The translations under genes and the position numbers were made by a program. From NCBI GenBank assembly GCA_035505375.1, contig DATJQV010000042.1:20431-84430 (forward strand): a stretch of DNA of 64,000 nt. Reading direction: 5' to 3'. Source of the stretch: a bacterium. Its GTDB lineage: Bacteria > Hydrothermota > Tepidihabitantia > Tepidihabitantales > Tepidihabitantaceae. Numbering within the stretch: position 1 is the stretch's first letter; every line of letters begins with the position of its first letter. The notes beneath the pieces are model-generated. The model had not been told where the DNA came from. It saw only the letters and a list, made by a program, of their open reading frames with translations, and did no database searches. This document shows positions 34,902 through 42,419 of this stretch, in pieces.

Positions 34902-35540
34902 CTAATTGTCCCCAGACACTCTGTCTGGCAGTAGCGCAGCTGCCGCCGCTGCCTGTAGGTGTAGCTCACTGAATATCAGGTCCGCGCCCCATGCCTGCGC
35001 CGCCGTGAAAGCCAGCCTCCTGTGCTGCTCGGCATTCAGTTCGCATTCGGGCTTGTATCCTAAGTCGTGATTCGCCTCGCTCCAAGCGTGCTGAAAAAGC
35101 GTCTTCACCTGGAGTTCGAAGAACGTCGGCAGCTCCGACCTCGGTTCAATGAGCACATCGTTGGGTAGGAACATGACGTAGTGCCTTCCGAAGTAGCCGA
35201 AACTGTACTCTGACTCCGGCGTGACGTCCCTGGCTTCCACATGCCTGAAGTACTTCTCTGCAGCGGCAGACACGCGAGGCACATCATCCGTGTAGAACGT
35301 TATTATCCTCGCGCCGATCTGGTCCTGGATCTGCTTCAGCGGGTCAGTGTACTTCAAGGCGCCCTTCTCCAATCTCGAGGCCTTCTCTAAGAAACGGCTA
35401 ACTGACTTCGCTCGTGCCGAAATCCGGTCGATTCGGGGTTCGCCAGCGAGACAGCCCTTGATGAATTCCTCTAGTTGCCTGGCGACGGGAACGAGCAGCC
35501 GTTCGTATCGGTCACGATAGGCTTGCGCTAGTTCACTCAT
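34902..35540 (-). CDS. RelA/SpoT-domain (small alarmone synthetase-like) protein
   Basis: 212 residues with the nucleotidyltransferase fold of (p)ppGpp synthetases and toxSAS toxins. ISARAKSVSRFLEKAS (about 41-56) supplies the RxK-type substrate residues, QDQIGARIITFYTDD the Asp of the metal site, and FFELQVKTLFQHAWSEANHD followed by LGYK the E.Q..T..QHAW.E..HD..YK hallmark. No hydrolase, TGS or ACT domain is present. Its ATG overlaps the stop of the upstream gene (ATGA at 35537-35540), so the two are translationally coupled, as in toxin-antitoxin or defence pairs. Whether it makes ppGpp, modifies tRNA, or pyrophosphorylates ATP cannot be told from sequence. Confidence 0.82.
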   Translation of the reverse strand: MSELAQAYRDRYERLLVPVARQLEEFIKGCLAGEPRIDRISARAKSVSRFLEKASRLEKGALKYTDPLKQIQDQIGARIITFYTDDVPRVSAAAEKYFRHVEARDVTPESEYSFGYFGRHYVMFLPNDVLIEPRSELPTFFELQVKTLFQHAWSEANHDLGYKPECELNAEQHRRLAFTAAQAWGADLIFSELHLQAAAAAALLPDRVSGDN

Positions 35541-36556
35541 CTGGAGGCTACCCTTAGACGCTGGTCCACAACCCGGCCGCGAGTCGAGAACTCGTACTCG
35601 TCATCGGTTTCACTGATACGCCGCTTCGTGACGCAATCGTCGAACCTATCCATCGGTGCAATGATCGTGGCCCCACTGCTGATTGATAGCGAACGATACC
35701 GGACATGCTTGCCGTATTCCTCGTTAGAGAACTCGAACATGTCATTCTGGCATGTCGGACTTCTGAGGTGCTGGAGCAGCTCGCGGCGCGCGGCCTCCGA
35801 AAGGTTGTACTGTTCCATGAACCCAGCAATAGACGTCATTTGTCCGTGGAGAGTGCGAGCCAGTAGTGCGGCCCCCACCAGTTCCTCCTTCACATCGAGG
35901 TCGGTGGTCTTTTCAATCGCGTCCTTTATCGCCACGGCGAGCCGCCGCGTTCCAGTCGCCGACGTCGTTCTGAAATCTGACAACAGGAACTCCTTAATCC
36001 AGTAACCCGAGAGCGCAACCGGGCTGTTCTTGATCTGCCGGTCGATGGCTCTCCCGGCCCAGAAGTCAGCGTCGAGACTGGTGCCCTCATATACCACAGC
36101 CTTGTAGGTGGCGGCATTCTTCATGAAGACCTTCTCGATGAACTCCACGCGTAGAGCGTTCCGTTCCTCTTCCGCAATGATACCGAAGTCGGCAGGGAAC
36201 CGCGCGATGCAGACGCGCTTGACCTGTCCCTCGCTGCCTACCATCACAAAGAGCAGGCCCAGATTTGACCTGTTCGTCGTGACTGCTTGCAGGCGCGCTG
36301 CGAGTGCGCGAGCCAGGTCAAGATGGTTCTGCCGGATGAGGGCGAGTATCTCATTCCGGCAAGCGTTGTTCTGCTTGTTACCGGAGGGAACGAATGCGAT
36401 CTCTATGTCGCAGTCAGTGGGTGCTGACTGGAAGTGCTTGTCCAGCATGCCAAACAGGCTGCCGTTGAGGGGTATCAGAGTACCTCCAATCGGAGGTTGC
36501 ACCTCAAGATGCTTGCCTGGATGCACCAGGAAACTGAACACTGCTTCTACGTTCAT
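35537..36556 (-). CDS. Unknown protein coupled to the RelA/SpoT-domain gene
   Basis: 339 residues, soluble, starting MNVEAVFSFLVHPGKHLE with GGAGG upstream. A central alpha/beta part (about 85-170: RSNLGLLFVMVGSEGQVKRV, CIARFPADFGIIAEE) and a helical part (about 215-280) are visible. The pattern faintly recalls NdpA/YejK-type nucleoid-associated proteins, but I would not name it on that. It is the first gene of a two-gene operon; the downstream RelA/SpoT gene starts within its stop codon. It could be the antidote, sensor or recruiter for that enzyme. Confidence 0.65.
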   Translation of the reverse strand: MNVEAVFSFLVHPGKHLEVQPPIGGTLIPLNGSLFGMLDKHFQSAPTDCDIEIAFVPSGNKQNNACRNEILALIRQNHLDLARALAARLQAVTTNRSNLGLLFVMVGSEGQVKRVCIARFPADFGIIAEEERNALRVEFIEKVFMKNAATYKAVVYEGTSLDADFWAGRAIDRQIKNSPVALSGYWIKEFLLSDFRTTSATGTRRLAVAIKDAIEKTTDLDVKEELVGAALLARTLHGQMTSIAGFMEQYNLSEAARRELLQHLRSPTCQNDMFEFSNEEYGKHVRYRSLSISSGATIIAPMDRFDDCVTKRRISETDDEYEFSTRGRVVDQRLRVASR

Positions 36557-36773
36557 GTGCCTCCTATCTCACAACACCAAGCCGCGCCCATCTCGCTTTT
36601 AGACGGAGAGGTAGTTCCCCTCAGACACTCTTAGCGAGTGAAGTGGCATCTCTCAGTGACCTGATTCCGGGGACGTAATTAACAATTGCACTTCCGTCAA
36701 GGCCGGGCGGGGTTTGGGTTCCACAACAGGGCGAATGTTACTTCTGCGGGCCGGGAAGTCAAGGCTGCGGGAT
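36557..36773. other. Intergenic region
   Basis: About 215 bp between divergent genes with no ORF of note; AT-richer than the surroundings around 36670-36690. Confidence 0.5.
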
Positions 36774-36801
36774 TTGACGGTGGATGCGGAGTGCATAAAC
36801 T
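36774..36801 (+). promoter_or_regulatory. Promoter of the signal-peptidase-like gene
   Basis: TTGACG, 16-bp spacer, TAAACT, then eight bases to the TTG start codon at 36810. Confidence 0.5.
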
Positions 36802-36809
36802 GACAGACG

Positions 36810-37313
36810 TTGGAATCTGAACGGACTGAAAGTCCAGGTAATCCGTTAGTCGTGCGTGGCGGTGTAGCTCATGCCTCCATGCCGGATTTCATAGCTCTCA
36901 TGCGGGATGTGCTGGACAAGGGCCGGTCAGTGCGGTTTCAGGTGTGGGGTACGAGCATGACCCCGTTCATCAGGGACGGGGATGTAATTACCGTCGCACC
37001 GGTGTCGGCCGAGAGGGACATCGGACTGGGCGAGGTCGTCGCATACCTGCAGCCGTTGCCAACCGGTCAGTGGCTAGTGGTACATCGGGTAGTCGGTCGT
37101 CGCGGATCTAGCTTCCACATCCGAGCAGACTACGCGTTGGGTGTATACTGTCTACCGCCAGTTCGTCCCGAGCACATCCTTGGCCGAGTCGTGAGAATCG
37201 AGCGAGGCGGCAAGGACATCAGGTTCGGGCTCGGCCCGGAGCGCTGCGTGATTGCGGTACTATCTAGGGGCGGGCTGCTTCTACCGTTGCTGCGTCACGC
37301 CAGCCCGTTCTAG
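36810..37313 (+). CDS. S24/S26 signal peptidase-like protein (SipW/ER-type)
   Basis: 167 residues with the peptidase core: VRFQVWGTSMTPFIRDGDVI (about 45-64) carries the catalytic Ser, and WLVVHRVVG has His where bacterial type I enzymes have Lys, as in SipW and eukaryotic-type enzymes; FHIRADYAL provides the Asp-containing third motif. No clear membrane anchor is present, only a short hydrophobic end (VIAVLSRGGLLLPLL). Such orphan peptidases often accompany RiPP or export loci, but no such genes are seen here. Start by leaderless position (TTG 36810) or an internal ATG at 36879. Confidence 0.7.
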   Translation: MESERTESPGNPLVVRGGVAHASMPDFIALMRDVLDKGRSVRFQVWGTSMTPFIRDGDVITVAPVSAERDIGLGEVVAYLQPLPTGQWLVVHRVVGRRGSSFHIRADYALGVYCLPPVRPEHILGRVVRIERGGKDIRFGLGPERCVIAVLSRGGLLLPLLRHASPF

Positions 37314-37501
37314 CCGACGAAAACGTCGGTGAACGCGGCGATGAGGGCGTTGATGATGAAGAACGCGAACCATGCCCACGCAGCGTCACCGGCCTCAGTT
37401 CCGTTAGCGAAGATCGGCATGATCACGGCGACTATAACGAACACTACAGCTAGGCCCCAGCGCTTGTGGGCGGGGGTCGTCGAGCGAGGGGTGCTATTCA
37501 A
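37310..37501 (-). CDS. Small two-helix membrane protein
   Basis: 63 residues with two hydrophobic helices (LAVVFVIVAVIMPIFA and WAWFAFFIINALIAAF). The TTG start at 37501 overlaps the end of the upstream small gene by 8 bp, and its stop codon overlaps the stop of the convergent peptidase gene in a shared CTAG. Unknown function; real-gene status rests on overlap and composition. Confidence 0.5.
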   Translation of the reverse strand: MNSTPRSTTPAHKRWGLAVVFVIVAVIMPIFANGTEAGDAAWAWFAFFIINALIAAFTDVFVG

Positions 37502-37784
37502 CGATGCCCTTCTGTGTCCTGTACCTACGCAAGAACTCGACCAAGGCGATGATCTGCCGATTCTCAGCGCTAGTTCCGTCGATGTCGCCTAGTTCAAGTC
37601 TACAGACTTCCTCGGCAGTGGGCTCCCGGCTTGCGTCAGGAATCACGGACTGCAACACCTCTGCGGCGCGTTCAGGCGCGGTGCCTAGCACAACGGCCAT
37701 GAGTTCCAGGTCGGTGAGCTCAGCCTTGCGGCCCTCTTCAATCATCATCATCAGCGCGGCCAGGTCGGGTCGGGGCTCATTCAC
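37494..37784 (-). CDS. Small acidic protein of unknown function
   Basis: 96 residues, helical, acidic (LAALMMMIEEGRKAELTDLE, EPTAEEVCRLELGDIDG). The GTG start at 37784 lies six bases after a TAGAAT box with TTGACT 17 bp upstream, so it is likely expressed as a leaderless mRNA and forms an operon with the small membrane protein. It is divergent from the HTH gene at 37863. No family recognised. Confidence 0.55.
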   Translation of the reverse strand: MNEPRPDLAALMMMIEEGRKAELTDLELMAVVLGTAPERAAEVLQSVIPDASREPTAEEVCRLELGDIDGTSAENRQIIALVEFLRRYRTQKGIVE

Positions 37785-37790
37785 GTTCGG

Positions 37791-37819
37791 ATTCTAGGTG
37801 CAGCGGGAGGGCGAGTCAA
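37791..37819 (-). promoter_or_regulatory. Promoter of the 37784 small operon
   Basis: Minus strand TTGACT, 17-bp spacer, TAGAAT, six bases to the GTG start. Confidence 0.6.
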
Positions 37820-37850
37820 ATGGACGGCTGGCGTGGAGCGGCTGGCTTGG

Positions 37851-37856
37851 TATAAT
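37851..37856 (+). promoter_or_regulatory. -10 box of the HTH gene
   Basis: TATAAT six bases before the ATG at 37863; no good -35 is seen, which would suit autoregulation or an activator. It is 31 bp from the divergent promoter's -35. Confidence 0.45.
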
Positions 37857-37862
37857 CCATCC

Positions 37863-38084
37863 ATGGACCGCGTGAAAGAATTAAAGGCCCTCGGCGCTAA
37901 GATACGGAAGCTCCGGGAGGCCAAGGGCATTTCGCAGGAAGACGCTGCGCGGCTCGCCGGCATCGACCGTTCGTACTACGGACGTATCGAGCGCGGACTC
38001 ATCAACGTGTCGGCGGTTTTCCTGCTGAAGATCGCCCGCATGCTCCACTGCACCGTCGGTTCCTTCTTCCCGCCCGCAGGATAG
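37863..38084 (+). CDS. XRE-family HTH regulator
   Basis: 73 residues, a single Cro/C1-type helix-turn-helix: ALGAKIRKLREAKGISQEDA (about 7-26), AGIDRSYYGRIERGLINVSA (about 30-49), LLKIARMLHCTVGSFF. It resembles the controller proteins of restriction-modification systems and is the same type as the 40891 gene. It stands directly before the HNH nuclease gene, separated by a 154-bp spacer with its own promoter. Confidence 0.85.
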   Translation: MDRVKELKALGAKIRKLREAKGISQEDAARLAGIDRSYYGRIERGLINVSAVFLLKIARMLHCTVGSFFPPAG

Positions 38085-38203
38085 CGCCAGGTCACTCGAT
38101 TGCCGACTCAGGGACTTGTCCACATCAAGCTGCCAGCACGCAGGGCATACTTGTGCGTCTCAGAGGCCGCGACCACCGGTGCCGGTGCATGATGCCTAAT
38201 AGG

Positions 38204-38232
38204 TTGACTGGCGCTGGCCGGGCATATACACT
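38204..38232 (+). promoter_or_regulatory. Promoter of the HNH nuclease gene
   Basis: TTGACT, 17-bp spacer, TACACT (or TATACA two bases upstream), six bases to the ATG at 38239. Confidence 0.55.
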
Positions 38233-38238
38233 ACAAGC

Positions 38239-39390
38239 ATGAAGGTAGCCCTTCGCCCCAGCGGGGGCCGAGGTGAGTACGAGCTCGCCGGTACCCAAGG
38301 CGGGGTTCACGCGTCGGATTTGATCGAGAAGGACATCACTTACGAATTCGCACCGGACCTAGTCGTACCCAGCGGAACCCAGGTCAGACATCTGGACGGC
38401 AAGACTCGGCTTCGCACCGTTCAGGGGGGAGTTCACGGCTACCGGGCTATTACTGCATTGCTGCTTCTGCCAAAGCCAATTCGGGAGATAAGACGTACTT
38501 CATCTGGCGCAGTCAACTTGAGCGACAAGCGCTACTCTGTCCTTTCAATCGATGTCGACGTTTCAGAGGTTCGACCCGGTTCCGTCATACTGCGACCTAC
38601 AGCGCTCATGGCGGGCAACAGCACCGGGAACACGCGCAACCTTGGGTTCGTGAGTCGCCTCGACCGGATCGAGCGCGTGTGGGCGGCGGCCAGGACCGAA
38701 AAAGGGGAGCTAGCTCTTCTCGTACGGAACCATGAGCAGGCCATCCGTACGTGCACTGGTGATTTCAGCCCGGTGGAGCACGCCGCACAGGCTATCTCGG
38801 CCGCACTGCATACGCAGGGCGACCCACTGGAATCGCTCGAACGGAGGTTTGTGGGCGAATCGGAGCCCCAGACCGAGGAACCGCGCTTGGTCATACCGGA
38901 GGATGATCCCACCACGTCGCCCGAGGCAAAACGGAGACTGATTTCAGAATGGCGTCTACAGGCATCGAGGGGGGCTAAGGGAAGAGCGTTCAGCCTAAGG
39001 GTGCGCGAGGCATACAATCACCGCTGCCTCTTCAGCGGTACAAGGCTCCCGACCACCACCCTATTCAAGCCACCGGGCGTCGTTGCCGCACACATACTGC
39101 CGTGGCGTCACTACGAACTGGATGGCGTAAACAACGGTTTGTGCCTGAACCACCTGTGCCACTGGGGGTTTGACGTCGGACTGCTGCGGCTGGACTACGA
39201 TTCAAACAACGGCGACTACAGCTTGAGCATACCTACCGAAATGGTAGAGCACGCGCGCGTCTCTCAAGCAGACATCGAGTATTTCAGATCCCTCGCCGGC
39301 CCAGTGCCACGAGCTAGGCTTCCCCACTCGACTAGAGACTGGCCCAGCCCGAGGTACCTGAAGTCGTTCAATGAGGCGATCGCCGTCTAG
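38239..39390 (+). CDS. HNH endonuclease, likely restriction enzyme of the island
   Basis: 383 residues. An N-terminal domain (about 1-160) starts LRPSGGRGEYELAGTQGGVH and may read the DNA target. The C-terminal HNH domain (about 245-330) reads FSLRVREAYNHRCLFSGTRL, VVAAHILPWRHYELDGVNNG and LCLNHLCHWGFDVGLL; the His and Asn/His residues form the beta-beta-alpha metal site. It faces the C5 methyltransferase gene tail-to-tail with 26 bp between, so it is the natural partner nuclease. Specificity unknown. Confidence 0.78.
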   Translation: MKVALRPSGGRGEYELAGTQGGVHASDLIEKDITYEFAPDLVVPSGTQVRHLDGKTRLRTVQGGVHGYRAITALLLLPKPIREIRRTSSGAVNLSDKRYSVLSIDVDVSEVRPGSVILRPTALMAGNSTGNTRNLGFVSRLDRIERVWAAARTEKGELALLVRNHEQAIRTCTGDFSPVEHAAQAISAALHTQGDPLESLERRFVGESEPQTEEPRLVIPEDDPTTSPEAKRRLISEWRLQASRGAKGRAFSLRVREAYNHRCLFSGTRLPTTTLFKPPGVVAAHILPWRHYELDGVNNGLCLNHLCHWGFDVGLLRLDYDSNNGDYSLSIPTEMVEHARVSQADIEYFRSLAGPVPRARLPHSTRDWPSPRYLKSFNEAIAV

Positions 39391-39416
39391 AACATCTGAG
39401 AACGTGGCCTAGCCTG

Positions 39417-40397
39417 CTATGGATTGCGTGGCAGAGCCAAGGTGCGTAGGTACTGCCTGACCTGACGTGCAAGCCACTCGGCCACTGGTGGCGTGACAGC
39501 GTTGCCGAGGGCGTAGTAGCGCTTAGCCTCCAAATCCCGTTCGGGCAGGCGAAGTCTGCCGGGCAACGTCCACCCATCCGGGAAACCCATTACGCCCTCG
39601 CATTCACGTGCCGTCAGGCGTCTGACCCGACCAGATTTAGGATAACACACGTACGTACGACTCCAGTCCGTGCCAGTGTGCCTTGCAGAACAGGCGTACA
39701 GGCAATAGGCTAATGCTTGGTGGACTGGGCCTTCTCCGCAAGGGTCTCCAACGATTTCCTTAAAGGGGGAAACAGTGGCCGTTTCATTCGGTTCGCCCTC
39801 CTTAGCATCCCCACCGCGGCGTTCGGGCTCAAATAGTAGTGAGGCTGGACCTCTCCAGTCTCGATCACACCCAACAATGAACACTCGACGGCGCGATTGG
39901 GGGACTCCGAAGTAACGGCTGTTAAGAGTACGCCATCCAACAGCATACCCGAGCTTGGCCAATGCCGAAATAAGGACTTGGAAGTCGCGCCCTTCGTGCG
40001 AATTGAGTAGACCATGCACGTTTTCGATGACAAGAACCTTGGGGCGCGTTTTGCCAGCCAATCTAGCAAACTCGTAAAAGAGGCCTGACCTACTTCCCCC
40101 GAGTCCCTTTCTCTTGCCCATGCGCGCGAGAGAGAGGTCTTGGCACGGGAAACCGCCGACCCAAACGTCGGCAGGAACGATAGCTGTCTCATTTGTGATG
40201 CTCCTTATGTCTCGGACCCGAGGCACGTCCGGCCAGTGTTTCTCCAGTATGTCCAGGCAGAACTCGTCTATCTCACACTGGAAGCCTATCTCAAATCCAG
40301 CACGCTCGAACGCAAGGTCGAACCCCCCTATGCCGGCGAAGAAGGAGTTCACCCGGTATTTTCCTCCAGTCGTACCCATGCTGACTCTAGTCGCCAC
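39417..40397 (-). CDS. DNA (cytosine-5) methyltransferase
   Basis: C5 methyltransferase with motifs in canonical order: I (NSFFAGIGGFDLAFERAG, about 17-34), IV with catalytic Cys (WVGGFPCQDLSLAR, about 80), VI (VLVIENVHGLL), VIII (FGVPQSRRRVFIVG), a target-recognition stretch (about 200-260), IX (RRLTARECEGVMGFPDGW) and X (YYALGNAVTPPVAEWLARQV). At 326 residues it is a compact Dcm-type enzyme. It overlaps the vsr-like gene, a usual partner that repairs the T:G mismatches left when 5-methylcytosine deaminates. Confidence 0.92.
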   Translation of the reverse strand: MATRVSMGTTGGKYRVNSFFAGIGGFDLAFERAGFEIGFQCEIDEFCLDILEKHWPDVPRVRDIRSITNETAIVPADVWVGGFPCQDLSLARMGKRKGLGGSRSGLFYEFARLAGKTRPKVLVIENVHGLLNSHEGRDFQVLISALAKLGYAVGWRTLNSRYFGVPQSRRRVFIVGCDRDWRGPASLLFEPERRGGDAKEGEPNETATVSPFKEIVGDPCGEGPVHQALAYCLYACSARHTGTDWSRTYVCYPKSGRVRRLTARECEGVMGFPDGWTLPGRLRLPERDLEAKRYYALGNAVTPPVAEWLARQVRQYLRTLALPRNP

Positions 40398-40863
40398 TCA
40401 ACGGGCGGTGACTCGGTCGCGCTTCCTTGCGGGCTCCAATGCCAGCGCGCTGTGGCAGCTGCAGGAATGAACGAAGCTTCGATGTCAAAGACTCCTTGTC
40501 CTGCGATTGGCACTCCCAGACTACGGACACGACATAGCCGAGTTCTCGCAGCGATCCAAGCGCGGCGCGTTGGCGTACCCGGTTGCGTCTGATTTTCTCG
40601 CGCCAGTAACTCACGTTGCTTTTGGGTACGTGGCGACCTCGCTTGCAGCGATGCCCATGCCAGAAGCATCCGTGCACAAACACAACCTTGCGGCGCTGAC
40701 GCATGACCAGATCTGGGGTGCCAGGCAGGCTGCGATCATGAGTCGTATAATGCACTCCCATCCGGTCGAGCACCTCTGCGACAGCCCGCTCCGGCAGCGT
40801 GAACTCGCTCTTGATCCTCGCCATGTTCCAGCTGCGCCTAGCTGGCGAGAGGTTGTCAACCAC
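40387..40863 (-). CDS. vsr: Very short patch repair endonuclease
   Basis: Nicks 5' of the T in T:G mismatches arising at methylated sites. Motifs: LSPARRSWNMARIKSEFTLP at the N-terminus, GTPDLVMRQRRKVVFVHGCF followed by WHGHRCKRGRHVP, SYWREKIRRNRVRQRAAL and VVWECQSQD. The family N-terminus requires a start upstream of the ATG at 40824; GTG 40863 gives MVDNLSPARRSW and GTG 40875 is the alternative. It overlaps the methyltransferase gene by 11 bp and follows the HTH gene. Confidence 0.9.
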   Translation of the reverse strand: MVDNLSPARRSWNMARIKSEFTLPERAVAEVLDRMGVHYTTHDRSLPGTPDLVMRQRRKVVFVHGCFWHGHRCKRGRHVPKSNVSYWREKIRRNRVRQRAALGSLRELGYVVSVVWECQSQDKESLTSKLRSFLQLPQRAGIGARKEARPSHRPLSGD

Positions 40864-40890
40864 GGGCTTCTGCACGGCAGAGCGTGCCTG

Positions 40891-41121
40891 TCACAAGCTC
40901 AGCCCGCGCAGCATGTAGGCCGGCTCTACGTCGAAGGCCTTTGCGATTCTGAACAGGTTCTCGACCCCAATGTTCTTCTCGCCGCGCTCGACCTGACCTA
41001 TGTAGGTGCGGTGGAGGCCGGCTTCTTCGGCTAGTTTTTCCTGGGACCAGCCCTTCTTCTGACGCAGTTCCCTTATTCTACGGCCGACTTTACGTACCAC
41101 ATCGTCAGGCATACCGAGCAT
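40891..41121 (-). CDS. XRE-family controller-type HTH protein
   Basis: 76 residues, one helix-turn-helix: VGRRIRELRQKKGWSQEKLA (about 11-30), EAGLHRTYIGQVERGEKNIG (about 32-51). It is typical of C-proteins that time expression of methyltransferase and nuclease. First gene of the operon HTH-vsr-methyltransferase. An imperfect inverted repeat CTATC-N15-GATAG (41138-41162) lies just upstream and could be its operator. Starts at 41121 or the ATG at 41112. Confidence 0.85.
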   Translation of the reverse strand: MLGMPDDVVRKVGRRIRELRQKKGWSQEKLAEEAGLHRTYIGQVERGEKNIGVENLFRIAKAFDVEPAYMLRGLSL

Positions 41122-41137
41122 TGTGCCAGAAAGATGC

Positions 41138-41162
41138 CTATCGGTCTACAGCCTATTGATAG
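41138..41162 (-). promoter_or_regulatory. Possible operator of the controller gene
   Basis: Inverted repeat CTATC-N15-GATAG 17 bp upstream of the HTH start; short arms, so a weak call. Confidence 0.25.
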
Positions 41163-41231
41163 CACCGACGAATTGGCCAGAGGGGGCGAGTCCACGCCGC
41201 AGTCAAGCCGAGGGCCGGGCGGGAAGTCGGG

Positions 41232-41555
41232 GCTGGAGTCATTGCTGGAGCCATGATAGGAGCTACTGCAGGGGTCATGACCGGCGTTATTACGGGAGCC
41301 ATGATAGGAGCTATGGCTTGAGCTATGACCGGAGCCATGACGGGAGCTATGGCGGGTATCATGGCTGGAGCTATGGCCTGAGCTATGGCGGGAGTCATGG
41401 TTTGGGTCATGGCCGGAGCCATGACGGGTGCTATGGCAGGAGCCATGATCTGTGCCATGGCGGGTGACATGACCTGAGTCATTGCCGGTGTCATGACTTG
41501 AGCCATGACACGAGCTATCGCTGGAGTCATGGCATGGGTCATGGCGGGCCTCATT
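41232..41555. repeat. Indel-free array of 27 degenerate 12-bp units
   Basis: From 41232 the sequence divides into 27 consecutive 12-mers without a single indel (GCTGGAGTCATT, GCTGGAGCCATG, ATAGGAGCTACT, GCAGGGGTCATG, ACCGGCGTTATT ... GCGGGCCTCATT). Consensus RCNGGAGYCATG, with CATG or TATG closing most units. Both strands are open across it: minus gives MAPA/MTPA/IAPV four-residue repeats, plus gives SHDR/SYGG. No spacer structure exists, so it is not CRISPR. It lies between the restriction island and the ECF-sigma cluster and has the same period as 3484-3759 with a different consensus. Confidence 0.9.
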
Positions 41556-41599
41556 GCCCCCCATACCGCTCCCTGGGGCGACGGGGTTATCCCGGAAAC

Positions 41600-41633
41600 C
41601 TGCACTTTTTTCCGAGAACTCGCGTATCAATAG
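41600..41633 (+). promoter_or_regulatory. Repeated promoter-like element, copy 1
   Basis: CTGCACTTTTTTCCG ... CGCGTATCAATA, 34 bp, matching 43524-43557 at all but about five positions. It sits just before the first gene of the ECF-sigma cluster (ATG 41648) and is the best candidate for the cognate promoter. Confidence 0.6.
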
Positions 41634-41647
41634 CTGTACGGTGATGT

Positions 41648-42013
41648 ATGAACAAACATGATTGCCATTCGCCAGATCATGAGAGCCCGAAGGAGCTAAG
41701 GATAAGGGCGATTGTGGACGGAGTCGTGAGCGATGAGTCTCAGAAGCAGGCGTATGTAGCATTCGCAGAAGAACTTATGCTGGCGGAGCGCCGCCCGACG
41801 CGGCTGGATAGTCCAGAATTCAGAAATCAGATACCAGAATTCAGAATGCGAACCGGACAGAATCCGCTTGCCACGGGCCGTCCATTTCCCGACTACACGC
41901 GGCGCACGAAGAACGTCGTCGCTAAGTGGTTTCGGAGAGGGTTGAGCGGACGGTTGATGTGGCTTATCGGTCAGGAGGTCCTTTTCGGACAGGAGGTCCA
42001 TCATGGAGGATAG
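41648..42013 (+). CDS. Small paralogous-family protein A (diverged)
   Basis: 121 residues, no known family. Its C-terminal third (TKNVVAKWFRRGLSGRLMWL) aligns with the same region of the genes at 42003 and 43654 (LIAKWVARGLSAPVLQAI), so it is a diverged third member. The middle part (DSPEFRNQIPEFRMRTG) is coded by phrase-like DNA (CCAGAATTCAGAAATCAGA), as if a micro-repeat had inserted. It overlaps gene B by 11 bp and starts 14 bp after the repeated promoter-like element. Confidence 0.5.
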   Translation: MNKHDCHSPDHESPKELRIRAIVDGVVSDESQKQAYVAFAEELMLAERRPTRLDSPEFRNQIPEFRMRTGQNPLATGRPFPDYTRRTKNVVAKWFRRGLSGRLMWLIGQEVLFGQEVHHGG

Positions 42014-42419
42014 AGCGAGCGAGCGGGCCGAGCGGATGGTGGCCAATTACGCGGCGAGGCTGCGGGCCGGGCAGATGGGTGCGCGCCGTGACGGGCTCAC
42101 CGAGGTGCAGAAGAAGCGTTACGCAGCGAGTATGGAGATCGTGAACATCGAGCGGCGCATGGCCGGCCAGGTACTGGATACAGCGGGCGTGGCGACCATC
42201 GTGCGTCCGTTCTACTACAGCTTCACTTTGAGACTGGGCAAGCTCTGCCGGGAGGGATGGTCCGATCATTCCCGCCGGCAGGAGGCGATGCTGCTCGTCG
42301 CGACGTGGGAGTCGCGGGGGCTGACGCGGGCCGTGCTCTACGACATTGCGCTGAATGTGTTCAATCTAGACCTGGCCCATGAGGGCAAACCCGAAACTCG
42401 AAGCGCGAACGACGAATGA
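42003..42419 (+). CDS. Small paralogous-family protein B
   Basis: 138 residues, soluble, basic N-terminus (ERMVANYAARLRAG). The region of about 58-125 (GVATIVRPFYYSFTLRLGKL, QEAMLLVATWESRGLTRAVL, YDIALNVFN) aligns with the 43654 protein (GVPTIQYPFYLCFGREMWAL, QEAATLIAKWVARGLSAPVL, QAIRSDVFN). No catalytic motif. It lies upstream of the ECF sigma gene in the same operon; SD-like GGAGGTCC precedes the ATG. Function unknown. Confidence 0.65.
   Translation: MEDRASERAERMVANYAARLRAGQMGARRDGLTEVQKKRYAASMEIVNIERRMAGQVLDTAGVATIVRPFYYSFTLRLGKLCREGWSDHSRRQEAMLLVATWESRGLTRAVLYDIALNVFNLDLAHEGKPETRSANDE

Noticed and set aside
41232..41555. CRISPR array
   Set aside because: Units are contiguous 12-mers without spacers or a constant repeat, and no cas genes are present.
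41123..41762. Repeat proteins (His/Ser/Gly-rich on plus, Met/Ala/Pro-rich on minus) across the 12-bp array
   Set aside because: Both come from the 12-base period leaving all strands open. Neither has a ribosome site or sensible flanking sequence, so they are kept as a repeat, not as genes.
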